Shown here in pieces: positions 46,901 through 57,905 of a stretch of DNA of 64,000 bases (position 1 is its first letter; every line of letters begins with the position of its first letter). Position numbers and translations under genes: made by a program. The stretch spans positions 41,503,601 through 41,567,600 of the forward strand of contig NC_092356.1 in assembly GCF_963676685.1 (NCBI RefSeq), given 5' to 3'. Source of the DNA: Mytilus edulis. Lineage: Eukaryota > Mollusca > Bivalvia > Mytilida > Mytilidae. The notes below the pieces were generated by a model that saw only the letters and a list, made by a program, of their open reading frames with translations, was not told where the DNA came from and did no database searches.

Positions 46901-49634
46901 TTGGAATTGTTAAAACATTTGTAAATTTTGGGACCTTTTAGGGCCTTTACTAATATAGCTGACTATGCGGTGTCGGCTTTTCTCATTTTTGAAGGCCGTA
47001 CGATGACCTATAGCTGTTAATTTCTGTGTCATTTGGTCTCTTGTGGAGAGCTACATCTCATTAGCAATCATACCACATCTTTTTTTATATTCATAAATTG
47101 TACGGTGTTAAAATTATAGTAAAAAGGAATTATTACGATATCTCTGTTTACACGTTAATATCCTTCTATCTTTCCTGAAATATAACCTTTCATAAAACTT
47201 TATTCCTTTTTTTGAATTAAACAAAAATCAGAATAATGTTTGAGATTTTCGAACATTACGTCAGTCATAAGATGAAAGGAAACAAAATGTTGCATTCATA
47301 TATTGTCGCAGTTTTAAAAAATATTGTTAGTAGATATAAGTCGATGAGGTATGAACGCCAATGACACAACTCTCCATCCAAGTCACAATTTATAAAAGTA
47401 AACCATTATACGTCAAAGTACGGTCTTCAACACCGAGACTTGGCTCACACCGAACAGCAATTTATAAAGGGCCCCCAAAATACTAGTATTAAAACCATAC
47501 AAACGTGAAAACCAATGGTCTCATCTATATAAAAAAACGAGAAACACTTATGAACCACATCAACAAACGTTATCAGTTAATAGTTATATTTAACATCAGT
47601 AAATAATTAAAAATATTGTTTTTATTTAAATATTTTTCAGTGATTTATATCCCCATGTAGATGACGTCTACATTGGTGTAACGAAAACTGGGGTAAATGT
47701 ATTTACAGGCTGGTTAGGAAACACATTGCAACATACTAACTGGAACGACTACGAGCCCAGCGTAATAACAAACTCTCAAGTCTGTGTAGTAGCTGAAAAA
47801 GCTGATCAATTTAAATGGCATACTGCTCCGTGTTCAACCTCTTACTACGTGGCATGTTCCTGTAATATGGGTAGGTATAGGATGTATTTGAATTACAATT
47901 TTTCCGAATTATTATACTTTACTTTATAGTAACCACTAATAATAATTTTTTTTAAATGACCCTTTTTCCAGCGGAAAACTGAGCAGAGGCATATTTAGGC
48001 AAAATAACTGTTTGGAATTGGTCATGTAGTAAAAATAACCAAGATTATGTTGAAGTTCTGATTTAATATTCGATAACTTACAGACAAAAAATACACAACA
48101 TACAACAAAAGGAGCATTACTTATTTATCCTCATATTAAGCCATTATCTTGAAAAGGTTATTTCCTAATTACTTTATGATTCGGAAATAAGTATAAGAAC
48201 TACAGAGAGAACATTTCTACAATAATGTATAAAACTTACCATTGGCGAGTATCACTACATTCCCACTAATATCCTTGAATAAGAACCTCGGTTACTTGCG
48301 GACAGAAAACTCTTTTGTTGATGCCCTGAGTTAGAGTACCCCGAATTATCCCCATGAAAGAGGAAGGACTTATTTATCTTGATTTAAACAAAAAGAAAGA
48401 AAATATGGTATGATTGCCAATGAGACAATTCTCCACATGTGACGAAATGACATGATAAAACATTGAGATGTGGTATGGTTACCGATGAGACAAACATACA
48501 CATGTGACCAAATGACATGATAAAACATTGAGATGTGGTATGGTAACCGATGAGACAAACATCCACATAATACTAAAGAATAATTGTTTTACCAACTATA
48601 TATCAAATTACGACATTGTTTTTTTAAAGTTTTTTTTATATTTATTTTTATTGACTCCTTCAGCAGACAGTTGTCTGAATTTTAGTCAACCAATTGAAAG
48701 TTATATTTGTATTTTTATTTTATTGACTCTTTCTGCATGTAAAGTTGTCTGAATATTGGTCCAACATTTACTTTTCATGATAATTAAATGACAATCATCA
48801 TACTGTTGATTATTTTTTATTTTAGATACCACTTCACTTTATGCTTGCACTGAACAGTCTTCGCCGAACACTTATTCATCTCCTGTAGTAAGTGTAGGAG
48901 CAAATTGCACCGCAACATCGACAGAATCGAGTTGCACTGCAACGACAACTGAATCGAGTTGCACGTCAACATCGACTGAATCGAGTTGCACTGCAACAAC
49001 AACCACAATGTCAACTTTGACGGAAATATCAACTTTTGTAAGTTGCACTGTAACATCGATAGACTTGGGTTGCATTTCAACAACTAAAACAAAGTCAAGT
49101 TACCTCACTTCGGCATACATATCCAATGCGATTGAGATTGGACAAAGTGACACATTTCACGACTTATTATCGGAAAGTTTTAACATCGGCTTCGTATCAG
49201 CATCATCAATATTGTTAGACTCGAGCATTTACAATGATATAAGTATCGATTCGTCGTTGGGTAATAATCTTGCGTCCGGTAATTTACCAACATTGGCAGC
49301 AAACGACCTTCAAAAAAAGATTGAAAGTCTAACAAAAGCAATCGAAGTTGACAGGAGACAAACCAGTAATTTCTTAAGAAAATTTTACAGCGCCAGTGAC
49401 CCTAGGACATCCTCAGCAGTGATTGGAGCGTTCGGAGTAATATTTTTTTCTTTAATAACGATTGTTATTATTGGTTTAGATGTTCCTATTCTGATTTTAA
49501 ATCTTAAAACTACCTTCAATCGTTTAAGAGACGTTGTCAACAGAAGCGAATCTATTCAAAACAATAACGACAACAGACCTGAAATGTCTAATGCTTCAGA
49601 AAAACATGTAAAAGATTCACATATATACGTCTAA
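40998..49634 (+). CDS. Single-pass C-type lectin-like membrane protein, four exons, complete (425 aa)
   Basis: Exons 40998-41046, 43082-43271, 47641-47870 and 48826-49634; every junction keeps frame (1278 nt). Residues 1-15, MTSWIYLFITIEISC, look like a signal peptide. Residues 27-154 form one C-type lectin-like domain: CYWV near its start, the central W-N-D-Y-E-P-S at 114-120, and four late cysteines (128, 144, 152, 154). The EPN-type calcium/sugar motif appears as EPS and the usual WND near the last strand is KWH, so classical calcium-dependent sugar binding is doubtful. Next come a Thr/Ser/Cys-rich stalk (about 160-250, with the cell-surface-like repeats TESSCTAT), a membrane span at about 353-379, and a tail of 45 residues with SEKHVKDSHIYV at the end and no obvious ITIM or ITAM. 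Introns hold retroelement debris. A role in recognition or adhesion at the cell surface is inferred from the architecture only. Confidence 0.85.
41311..41456. repeat. Foldback element with about 55-bp arms in lectin intron 1
   Basis: AACAGATATATCATGTTA and GAGGGGTATTTGCGAAAAAT on the left are mirrored by ATTTTTCGCAAATACCCCTC and AACATGAAATATCTGTT on the right. The loop contains CACGAGCCGTAAGGCGAGG. Related half-motifs (GGCAAATACCACGG, TAGCAAATACCCCGG) continue to 41600. Confidence 0.88.
41740..42085 (+). repeat. Retroelement-terminal repeat in lectin intron 1
   Basis: TATCTCCACAGACACTTGGA, GTCGGGACCATTTGGCCTTT, TTCTCGCTGCGTTGAAGACC and CGGGTTGTTGTCTCTTTG recur, in the opposite orientation, near 43970-44230 beside the reverse-transcriptase pseudogene. 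So it is probably the detached 3' end of the same element type. Confidence 0.7.
42531..42736. repeat. 51-bp minisatellite, four copies
   Basis: GTTGGCAACTGTGGAAGACT starts at 42531, 42582, 42633 and 42684. Copies differ only at ACCTTCC/ACCTACC. Since 51 is a multiple of 3, all frames stay open and produce the repeated frames on both strands. Located in lectin intron 1. Confidence 0.95.
42738..42905 (-). pseudogene. Decayed reverse-transcriptase fragment
   Basis: The minus strand reads LYNKRDDLSFPNVN, and one frame over FPVTPSYAV, matching in order the KIYDKRDDFSFPIVN and VPLSPSYGVY stretches of the larger element at 44598-46729. Frameshifts and stops break it. It abuts the 51-bp minisatellite. 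Confidence 0.75.
43950..44590 (-). repeat. 3' flank of the retroelement in lectin intron 2
   Basis: GGGAAATGTGCCAAAGAGAC, AATTCCCGCACCCGGAGGCG and GGCTCCTGACTTGGGACAGG lie directly downstream (on the minus strand) of the reverse-transcriptase pseudogene. Similar sequence occurs as detached ends at 33965-34480 and 41740-42085. Confidence 0.7.
44598..46729 (-). pseudogene. Reverse transcriptase of a Penelope-like or related retroelement, broken
   Basis: RNA-directed DNA polymerase of a mobile element. The C-terminal frame (44598-45902) has, in order, YWLPKIHKTPYKYRFI, motif A FDFSTLYTTLP, motif B IPMGTNCSPLIADLFL and the catalytic FRYLDDIL. The N-terminal frame (46106-46729) continues the same protein. 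They are separated by one frameshift in a T run at 46134-46138 and by an in-frame stop, complement of 46038-46040, just after VPADKAANNIIIV. The LPKIHK motif next to YLDD is typical of Penelope-like reverse transcriptases; no GIY-YIG nuclease was found downstream. Sits antisense in intron 2 of the lectin gene. The copy looks immobile but fairly young, since only these two breaks were seen. Confidence 0.85.
46780..47095 (-). repeat. GATGTGG-family dispersed repeat, minus orientation
   Basis: CCTGTCCCGAGTCAGGAGGC at the left through GATGACCTATAGCTGTTAAT to AGCAATCATACCACATC at the right: the full family consensus in reverse. It flanks the 5' side of the reverse-transcriptase pseudogene. Confidence 0.85.
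47335..47585 (+). repeat. GATGTGG-family dispersed repeat in lectin intron 2
   Basis: GTATGAACGCCAATGACACA, CACACCGAACAGCAATTTAT and GAGAAACACTTATGAACCAC; closest relative in the window is 27981-28240. It ends about 55 nt before the 3' splice site at 47640. Confidence 0.85.
48405..48565. repeat. Tandem triplication of a roughly 63-bp repeat end in lectin intron 3
   Basis: ATGTGGTATGGTTACCGATG-type units start near 48405, 48470 and 48533, each followed by GAGACAA and ACATGTGAC-AAATGACATGATAAAACATTG. The unit is the 5' end of the GATGTGG repeat family, so a dispersed element has seeded a small satellite. Confidence 0.85.
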
Positions 49635-51180
49635 TAATTGACTGAAATTCGATATGTTGCGCATGCTCCTACGCAGTTTTTAAAAATATTTACAACTAGT
49701 AGGTTCATTTTTCATTCTTATTCCAGTCCTATCTTACCTGCAATTAAAAAATCAAATTCTATATAGGTTATTCTGTACCAAAATTTATTGAAATCTTTGC
49801 TAAGGAATGTCGGTATGTAAAAATATTACACAAATCTTAAATTTTCTTACAAAATTGATACATATATCATTACCTATCATACTTAAACGGTAAAAAAACA
49901 AAAAACATCTTAACATTTAAATCTGTGGAGTAATTTTCTTTCGTTCTCCATAAATAGACCATGACAAATTGCATCGTCTATAATTGCAAAAGTAATAGCT
50001 TTTCTAAGATTAAAAGAAAATGGTAATTGAAAAGTATAGCTTTTTTAAAATGCGCGCAACAAGAAAATTGCAATTGGACGAAAAGTGGGTTAGCTTTTCT
50101 ACAAAGCTTCTCATTGATAAAGAGCCTTTCTATATTGAAAAAGAGCCGATGATATAAAAAAAAAATGTCTTTTTTTTTGTATCGTTGTTTTCCTCTGTCT
50201 AATGTCATGGCATCAAACATCAGATACATTTAATGGGCATCATTTCAATGACAAAAGGATACTTCTTTATGAACTTATCTGGTCTAAAGGATTAAGTAAC
50301 CTTTTTTCTCATCAGATGGCATCCGTCGTCCATCTACAGGACCAAATTTAACCAAAGTATCAAACATGCTTCCAATGACCCTGCCTGACAACCAAAATGG
50401 CCGACATATCTAAAATAAAAACATATGGATAAAATGCAAGTTTTGTTTTTGATTTTGAAAACTGATATGATAAGAGAAAATCTGACTGTCCCAAACATGT
50501 TCAGAATGTTGAGCTCTACCAATTGTCCATTACGTCAAAACTTAAATGACGAAGTATAACAAAAATACTGAACTCTGAAAAAAATTCAAATCGGAAAATC
50601 CCTTATCAAATGGCAAAATCAAGAGCTCAAACACATTGTACGAATGGATTACATATTTTTGACTTTGTACAGGCATATCTTTATGTAGAAAATGGTTGAT
50701 TAAACCTGGTTTTATAGCTAGATAAACTTCTCACTTGTATGTCAGTTGTAAACAATTACATTATCTTGACAACGTTTTGTGAACAAAACAAACAGACATA
50801 ACAGGTAAAAGTTTCAAAAGCACGGGTGCAGCAGTCAACATTGTGTTATAATCTTAATCACAATAAAAAAACAAGGAAAACATAAAAAGAAATAAAACAA
50901 AGCACATTAGCAAAAACGAAACACAGGAATGCAAAACCTTACCATAGCACAATAACACTATGAAGGGATGTATAAGTACCTAGCCACGTGAAATGAATAT
51001 TACCAAAATAGACTAAACAGTGAAAGTAATAGTTTAAAAGGACAATAAAAGAATACTATTTCACGTTATTGATTAAGATGACAAACAACGACAGTACCAA
51101 TGATTTATACTCAAAGACCAACGTGTATTATTTGTGAAGTTGATACAGAATATTCATCAATAAGATCTTGTTATCTTCCG
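49635..51180. other. Region after the lectin gene, no further gene seen
   Basis: Probably starts with the lectin 3' UTR. At 50280-50420 a fragment resembles dispersed-repeat sequence (CATCAGATGGCATCCGTCGT, CAACCAAAATGGCCGACAT). No protein-coding exon with splice context was found. Confidence 0.4.
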
Positions 51181-51489
51181 GGGAACTTATTTAGAAAAAA
51201 AGCGAAACGTTCTTTGATATACCTCTAATTCATCAACGTTATGCTCAGACACTGGTGACGTTTTAAAAAGTCTGAGTAGCAGCTGCAAGCTCTTGAATAC
51301 CGAATGAGTTGGGAAATGTATATCCCATATGCAGGTGAAGTTGGAATATTGCTCACAAATTAGGATAGTCTCATTTGTCATAGATTCTGGTACTGAGATG
51401 ACCGCTTATGCCACATTCTGAGTATAAGACTAAAAGTGAGTCAGAGGAAGCCGTATCTGTTTTTTTTTTATTTCTATTTGTGGAAGAAA

Positions 51490-51770
51490 TATTAATGGAC
51501 CCCATTCAGAAAAGTTTGGATTGTTAATTGAAAGAACATCATCATCAATATATCTGAATGTGAAATTAAATTATCTGGCTTCTTCAGTGTTCTTGTTTTG
51601 ACAAGTGTCAGAAGGAACTCCGACTCAATAAACAAAAAGAGGTGCACAGTTGGTTCCAATATGAATGCCGTTAATATGTTAAAAAAAAGTCTTCCTCCAA
51701 CTTCAACAAATATGTTGTCAATGACATATTCAAGCATACTGATCACTTGTTCCTCTGTGTGTCATGTTTT
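51490..51770 (-). pseudogene. Decayed reverse-transcriptase fragment
   Basis: The minus strand reads EYVIDNIFVEVGGRLF, corresponding to the LEFLLDNIFVRFGDSVY segment just before motif B of the element at 44598-46729; then frameshifts destroy motif B, and TNCAPL-like traces remain. Too broken to be active. Confidence 0.65.
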
Positions 51771-51866
51771 ACTGTCTGCTCACTAAGATCTTAAAATAAT
51801 AAACGTATAGCGTATGCTTCTATTTTTATGTTGAAAAGCATTGTAGATTATTTTTAGACGATTTTT

Positions 51867-53176
51867 AGCTCACCTGGCCCACAGGGCCAAATGAGCTTTT
51901 CTCATCACTTGGCGTCCGTCGTCCGTCGTCGTTTACTTTTACAAAAATATTCTCCTATGAAACTACTGGGCCAAATCAAATCAAACTTGACCACAATCAT
52001 CATTGGGATATCTAGTTTAAAAGATGTGTGGGTTGACCCTGTCAACCAACCAAGATGGCCGCAATGGCTAAAAATAGAACATAGGGGGGTAATTGCTTAT
52101 AACTCTGAAACCAAAGCATTTAGAGCAAATCAAACAGGGGGTTAAATTTGTTTATTAAGTCAAGATCTATCTGCCCTGAAATTGTCTGATGAATCGGACA
52201 ATCGGTTGTTGAGTTGCTGCCCCTGAATTGGTAATTTTAAGAACATTTTGCTGTTTTTGGTTATTATCTGGAATATTATTATAGATAGAGATGAACTATA
52301 ACAGCAATAAAGTTCAGTAAAGTAAGGTCTACAAATAAGTCAAACTGACCAAAATGGTCAGTTGACCCCTAAGGAGTTATTGCCTCTTATAGTAATTTTT
52401 TACCAGTTTTTTTTTAATTGTTTGTTATCTTTTACAGAAATCTTATCTGAAAATACTGGGCCAAATAAAAGTAAACTTGGCCACAATTATCATTGGAGTA
52501 TCTTGTTTAAAAAATGTGTGGGGTTACCCGGCCAACCAACCAAGATGTCCGCCATGACTAAAAATAGAACATAGGGGTAAAATGTAGATTTTGGCTTATA
52601 AATCTGAAACCAGATTTTAGAATTTAGAGTTAAATTGTTAATCAAGTCAAGATCTATCTGACCTGAAATTTTGAGACGAATCAGACAACTGGTTGTTGGA
52701 TTGCTGCCCCTGAATTAGTAAATTTTAAGGAAATTTTACCGTTTTTGGTTATTATTTTGAATATTTGTATAGATAAAGATAAGCTGTAAACAGCAATAAT
52801 GTTCAGCAAAATAAGATCTACAAATAGGACAACAGAACCAAAATTGTCAGTTGATCCTTTAAGGAGTTACTGTCCTTTATAGTGATTATTTTTCAATTTT
52901 CATAAATTTTGTAAATTTTTGTAAATTTTTACAAATATATTCCTCTGTTACTAATGATCCAAGTTCATAATAGATAGATATAATTGTAAGTAGCAAGAAC
53001 GTGCAGTCTTTACTAAAGTAAGAACTTCAAACACATCACCATCACCAAAACACAATTTTGTCATGAATCCTTTGTGTCCTTTGTTTAAAAGAGGGACGAA
53101 AGATACCAAAGGGACAGTTTATTTAATATGCACAAAGACCAAGGTGAGCGACACAGGCTCTTAAGAGCCTCTAGTT
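51867..53176 (-). mobile_element. Hairpin-ended dispersed repeat, copy 3, minus orientation
   Basis: TTTTAGCTCACCTGGCCCACAGGGCC marks its right end, and GGTGAGCGACACAGGCTCTTAAGAGCCTCTAG its left end, read in reverse. AGGCTCTTAAGAGCCT is a perfect 16-bp palindrome. Internal units (ACCAAGATGGCCGC, AACATAGGGG) recur at about 52010 and 52510, roughly 490 bp apart. About 1.3 kb, non-coding; the short frames in it are shadows. Confidence 0.88.
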
Positions 53177-53925
53177 CAATTTCACATGGGGAATATTGCA
53201 TTTACTTATTTCAAGTTTGTTTGTGCTAGAACATTTTGAACAAATCCCCCTGTTCAAGTTTCAGAGCTCTGCATTAATAGATTTAATAATCGGAATATTA
53301 GTGGAAAGTAGAACTTGCTCAAAGCATACATCAATATATTTCAACAGGTAGGCTGCAGGAATTATCTTTGAAACAAACCCCACAAAATGCATACACAATA
53401 AGTGGATCATTTTATATTAACAATTATTTCAATATCTATACGTACAAACAGACAGTATCCACCTAAAAAAACTGTCAAAGCTCTTCTTTTTTGACTGACG
53501 TGCTTAACCTATAATGCAACGTGCCCTTCTATCTAGTAACACGATTCTCGCTTCTAAAAGATGTTTAAGTCAGACAAGCTTTTTTGAAAATCTAAAACTT
53601 ATTGAATTTGATGGACATGTATATAAACAGAGGTATCATGTTGAAGACGAGATATGTGTCAAAACGTTACAAAAGATTTGTCGCAGAACTGACAGTGTTG
53701 GCTATTTTTATTTAAAACTTACATTGGTCTAACAGTTCTTGTATTCTTCCGCTGACATTGATAAATTAAGCAAGATATATGATCAGGGTTGTTTCTGTAT
53801 AAGGGAGGTATTCTCAAATTGAGATTCTAGTGTGCAGAATAAATTTTCGGTAAGTAAAGTCAGTATTCATTTACTATATTTTAAACTAAAATCTTTTGTC
53901 ACGTTAAGTTGTTACTATACTATAT
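53177..53925. other. Intergenic, no supported gene
   Basis: Contains the 72-codon open frame 53514-53732 (MQRALLSSNTILASKRCLSQ at its start). It has no recognised family or splice context, so it is not called as a gene. Confidence 0.4.
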
Positions 53926-54040
53926 ATAAAAATATTAATTTTCGCGAACCATTTAGGTCACGGAAATTCCAAAATATGGCATATATAAAAATATTAATTT
54001 TCGCGAACCATTTAGGTCACGGAAATTCCTAAATATGGCA
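53926..54040. repeat. Tandem duplication of 57 bp
   Basis: TATAAAAATATTAATTTTCG followed by CGAACCATTTAGGTCACGG and AAATTCC is present twice in direct succession, almost without change. Confidence 0.9.
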
Positions 54041-54475
54041 TCAGTAAGGAGAGTTGTACAAACAATGTAAATACACAGAACCCCATCTAAACTTGCTTTA
54101 GCTAATAGTATTCATCTTTTTCTACTTTATATGTACAAACAACATTCCATTTTTCTATAATTTCGATTAAAAAATTCCAAAATCTGAGTTAAAATAGGTC
54201 GAATGCCCTAAATAAACGTTGTCTGATTGGTTGAAGTACTGTGGCGTCGATGATAAGCATAGAAAGCCTCGATGTAAAGCACACACTTCACAGGAATAAG
54301 GAGAGTTTTACAAATTATGTGAATACACAGATCCTCCATCCTATTTATGTTTTACTGAAAATGTTGTAGTGTTCATCATTTCTGTTTTGATTCTGCTAAC
54401 AACATTCCATTTTTCTATAATTCCGATTTAAAGATGTGGAAACCCGTAATAAAAATAGATGGCCTCAATGATTTA
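54040..54475. repeat. Diverged tandem duplication of about 255 bp
   Basis: AAGGAGAGTTGTACAAACAA / AAGGAGAGTTTTACAAATTA start the two copies (54045 and 54298), and AACAACATTCCATTTTTCTA occurs in each. Confidence 0.75.
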
Positions 54476-55770
54476 AAAGCAACGCAAAAAATTCCGTTAA
54501 TACGACCCTGAGTTCAACCGGGGTTATATAAACCGTTTCACAAATAGATCTCCTTGCGCTCAAATGTAATTCTTAGTGAAGTATACGGGTAAATTCGTTT
54601 ACGGAAATTTATACACACTTTATCATTTATATATTACCAGGCTTTTGCATATTCACGTTTTTTTTATGCTCAACTTTAGTCAAATTCAATTCTATACATT
54701 TTTTTTACGTAAAGCAAAAGGAGTAAGAATATTATTTCGCGCCAATTTAACTAGCATCACCACCACCATCAAAATTATTTACCGTTATCTTTGTGAAATT
54801 TCTGTTATATAGTTTATTAATTAGAGAAATTTTGGTAAGTATTACTTATTAATGTTAAGGTTCTACTGATGTGCTTCTCTAGACCTTTTTGACGGTCAGT
54901 TTTATCCCATTTATCTCAATATTATCCCCGATGACAAAAATGTCAACCCGACCTATTCGTGTCAAAAGTGAAAATCGATCTATTTGATGAACTAATTTCT
55001 TCATAAACTGTACATGCATTATTTCTGTATTATTTGATAAGCAATCACATTCACGTTGCATGTTTGCATACTAATGCACTAATGGGTTATGTATTAGTGG
55101 ATTGTAAGGGCGATGCAACATGTGATAGTCTGCGCGATCACGTGACATTATTATTTGTAAACAAACCTGTTCCCCGTGTAACACGTGTCTGAATTATCCT
55201 TTCAAAGTGTTATGAATCTTTCAATCACTGTTTTATGATATATTTTTGGAAAATGACGCAGTCATTGTTCCATAACTGGCGACCTGAACTTCATTACATT
55301 TCTCTGCCTACCGCGCTTGGTTTCGTATTTACTATTTTCTATACAAACTGGAATCTGCTTGTGTTATCATTAATTATGCATGAGAGGTCATTGTGTAGTA
55401 ATCAGCCAGGAACCAGTTTACAAACTAACTGGTTTCTGCTTGTATTCCACTACACTCGGACAAAGTGTTGTAGTTTGACGGGAACCAGTTTAGAATTTGT
55501 AAACTACAAAACGTAATCGGTTATTGTTCATTCCGTTTTGGTGTTTCATACCGACTTTTATGGTTTGAATAAGCTTAAGACCCTTCAAACATTAATGTGA
55601 TAGGTATATTTAAGACTGTTTTACAAAAGGATGGAACTGTTTTGCTTTCAAAGTCGTACTATAGTGATATCTGTTATGTACGGATTTCCACTATCACCGG
55701 TTAATTTCTTTTTTTACACGTGCTTTTGAAACTTCCGGCTAGACTTTATTTTTTATGGTCTATATTCTTT
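54476..55770. other. Intergenic, no gene seen
   Basis: An ACCAGTTTACAAACTAACTGG near-palindrome and further ACCAGTTTAG copies lie in the open frame 55235-55516, which is therefore probably not a real gene. Confidence 0.4.
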
Positions 55771-55771
55771 A

Positions 55772-56436
55772 AGGTAGCAATACACAGTTAGGAGTTTAGT
55801 TTCGCATTTTGGCCCCGGTGGATTTTTCAAATAGGAAAGTTATTGTGTAATAAAATTCATTTTTAGAAAGCTGAGTGCTAACTTAGCCTTCAAAGATGGT
55901 TTATAAGAGCATCAAGATTATTTTTTACATGTTTTATGGGCTATTTTCTGTTTGACAATCCGAATTTTCATAGCTAGACCGGCTATCGGTCCAGAAATTA
56001 ATGTAATGTTTACAAACACTTTTTTTCTACACGAACTTTTTGACGCAATTTTACAAAAAAATGAGACGAAAGACATATGATTTTCATTGGATTTGCTGAA
56101 TGATGTATGTACACAGTTTCAGAAAAGGTATTACTTCAAGCGATTGAAATTCTACTTTTAGCCAAATTTTGGGGAAATATGTGACATCTTTTCCCCCCTT
56201 TTTGCAATATTTTATAACAAATAAATGCAGATTGTTGCCATGGATACACCCAAAAGAAATTATATTTTACCATTTTATATACTGGATATAAAATCTATGG
56301 AAGATTCTGATTACATACATATGCACATATATGACACTAACAGTAAGCTTGATATTGCAAGAAAGCAATGAAAAGGGGATGGTAAAATCTATAAGGGCAA
56401 ATTTTAATATTTTTTCCTAACTGTTTATTGCTACCT
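55772..56436. mobile_element. MITE with 22-bp inverted ends AGGTAGCAATA...
   Basis: AGGTAGCAATACACAGTTAGGA at the left is mirrored by TCCTAACTGTTTATTGCTACCT at the right with one mismatch. Flanks are TTAA on the left and TAAA on the right, near a TTAA target. About 665 bp, no open frame; a non-autonomous element. Confidence 0.8.
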
Positions 56437-57010
56437 AAAATACATCTTTTTGACAACAAATTTCAGTAAATAGGAAGCCACACTATAATAATCTAAAAAC
56501 GTGTCTAGAAAAATAATGAAAAACAGTTCAATATCTTGAGAATGGGGCGATAGAGGACGATCGAACTCGAAATTTTCCGGTACTAAGTGGCAAGTTTTGG
56601 AGTATTCACAAAATCTTGTATTAATTTTGTACTTATCGGCCTAATAATTTAAAGAATTATATATTCGAAAACCATTTCTTAAGCGGCACCCTCATCAAAT
56701 GAGTTGAAATGCTTTAAATTGAATGAATTCTTAACTTGTTTACTTTTTTTTCTATTTCTCTCCGCTTCTTTAGTACCCAATTTCCGGTGGCGATGATACA
56801 CAGTGATACCACTTTCACCAATTTTAAGAAACATTTGAATTTTATTTATGGAAGCTTACTTTTCATTTATATAAATTTAAGATTAATATTTCTGAGGTTA
56901 TGGATTGTCTCTACTTATAAAGGGGGAGGATTCCCAGTTATTTAATATATTTAATTGAATTGTATTCAGGCGCGTAGCTCCCTATATGCCAACACGCAAC
57001 TGCGTGCATA

Positions 57011-57180
57011 TCAATTCAGCATGCAAAAAAAATATCAAAATAAAAATTTAAAGCATTCAGCATGCAAAAAAAATATCAAAATAAAAATTTATAGCATTCG
57101 GCATGCAAAAAAAATGTCAAAATAAAAATTTATAGCATTCGGTACGCAAAAAAAAACAATGTCAAAATAAAAATTTAAAG
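57011..57180. repeat. 43-44-bp minisatellite, four copies
   Basis: CATTCAGCATGCAAAAAAAA then TATCAAAATAAAAATTTA recurs four times, with CATTCGGCATGC and CATTCGGTACGC variants in the last two copies. Confidence 0.9.
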
Positions 57181-57189
57181 GAAACACAA

Positions 57190-57420
57190 ATATGTTGTTT
57201 ATAATAAACAAATCATTTAAAAATTGTATGTTTTTCGAATATCATAAATACAGTTGTGAAAATGAATAATCAGTCCCTTGCTTTAATGAAAATGAAAAAT
57301 CTTGCTTCACTAGTGCAGAAAATGAATAATTTGTCCTCTTGGATTACAAAAATAAATAACCGATCAAAAACAAATCCTCCTGCCCCCTCCCCCAGAATAT
57401 CAAATGGTCGACCCCTAAGT
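57190..57420. repeat. Single arm of the poly-G foldback element, second copy
   Basis: Read in reverse, GGGGTCGACCATTTGATATT, a short G-rich stretch (CCCCCTCCCCC on the plus strand), GGCAGGAGGATTTG and repeated GATTATTCATTTTC follow the order of 32304-32530. The homopolymer is shorter and interrupted. Confidence 0.8.
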
Positions 57421-57739
57421 CTATATATAGGATTTTTTTCTGCGACAAGTGCCTCAAACCATGTATTAAGACTTTTGGATAAAGGACCACAATAGGTAAA
57501 AGTCCAATTTAATATTAAATGTTTTAAGTTCTTAGACTACATTCATTCTGTGTCAGAAACCTATTCTGTTTTGACTATTAGATCACAATCCAAATTCAGA
57601 GCTGTATCCGGCTTTAATGTTGTGTCCATACTTGCCCCAATTGTTCAGGGTTCGGCCTCTGCTGTAGTATCAAGCTGCGCCCTGTGGAGCATCTGGTTTA
57701 TTTGAAGGGTAGATGTTCCTGACCTGTTTATTAGTGGAA

Positions 57740-57905
57740 TTGTGAATCAGGCCATTACTCTTCTCAATTGTATTAATGCATACTTTTCATGTTCGGACAG
57801 TTTCCCTCATTTTTGAAGGCTGTATGGTTGCCTATAATTGCTTTGTCATTTGAACATTTGTGGGTAGTTGTCTTATTGGCAATCTTATTACATATTTTAA
57901 TTTTT
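57740..57905 (-). repeat. GATGTGG-family dispersed repeat, minus orientation
   Basis: GGCTGTATGGTTGCCTATAA, TTGTGGGTAGTTGTCTTATT and GGCAATCTTATTACAT are diverged reverse-strand family motifs. Confidence 0.65.

Noticed and set aside
51187-51381. 64-codon minus frame next to a reverse-transcriptase relic
   Set aside because: No match to the expected downstream reverse-transcriptase motifs, so it was not joined to the fragment at 51490-51770.
53514-53732. 72-codon open frame starting MQRALLSSNTIL, which looks like a mitochondrial presequence
   Set aside because: No recognised domain, no splice continuation, and it lies among repeats; composition alone is not enough.
55235-55516. 93-codon open frame with a hydrophobic middle
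   Set aside because: It spans an internal ACCAGTTTA inverted repeat and has no conserved motif or splice context.
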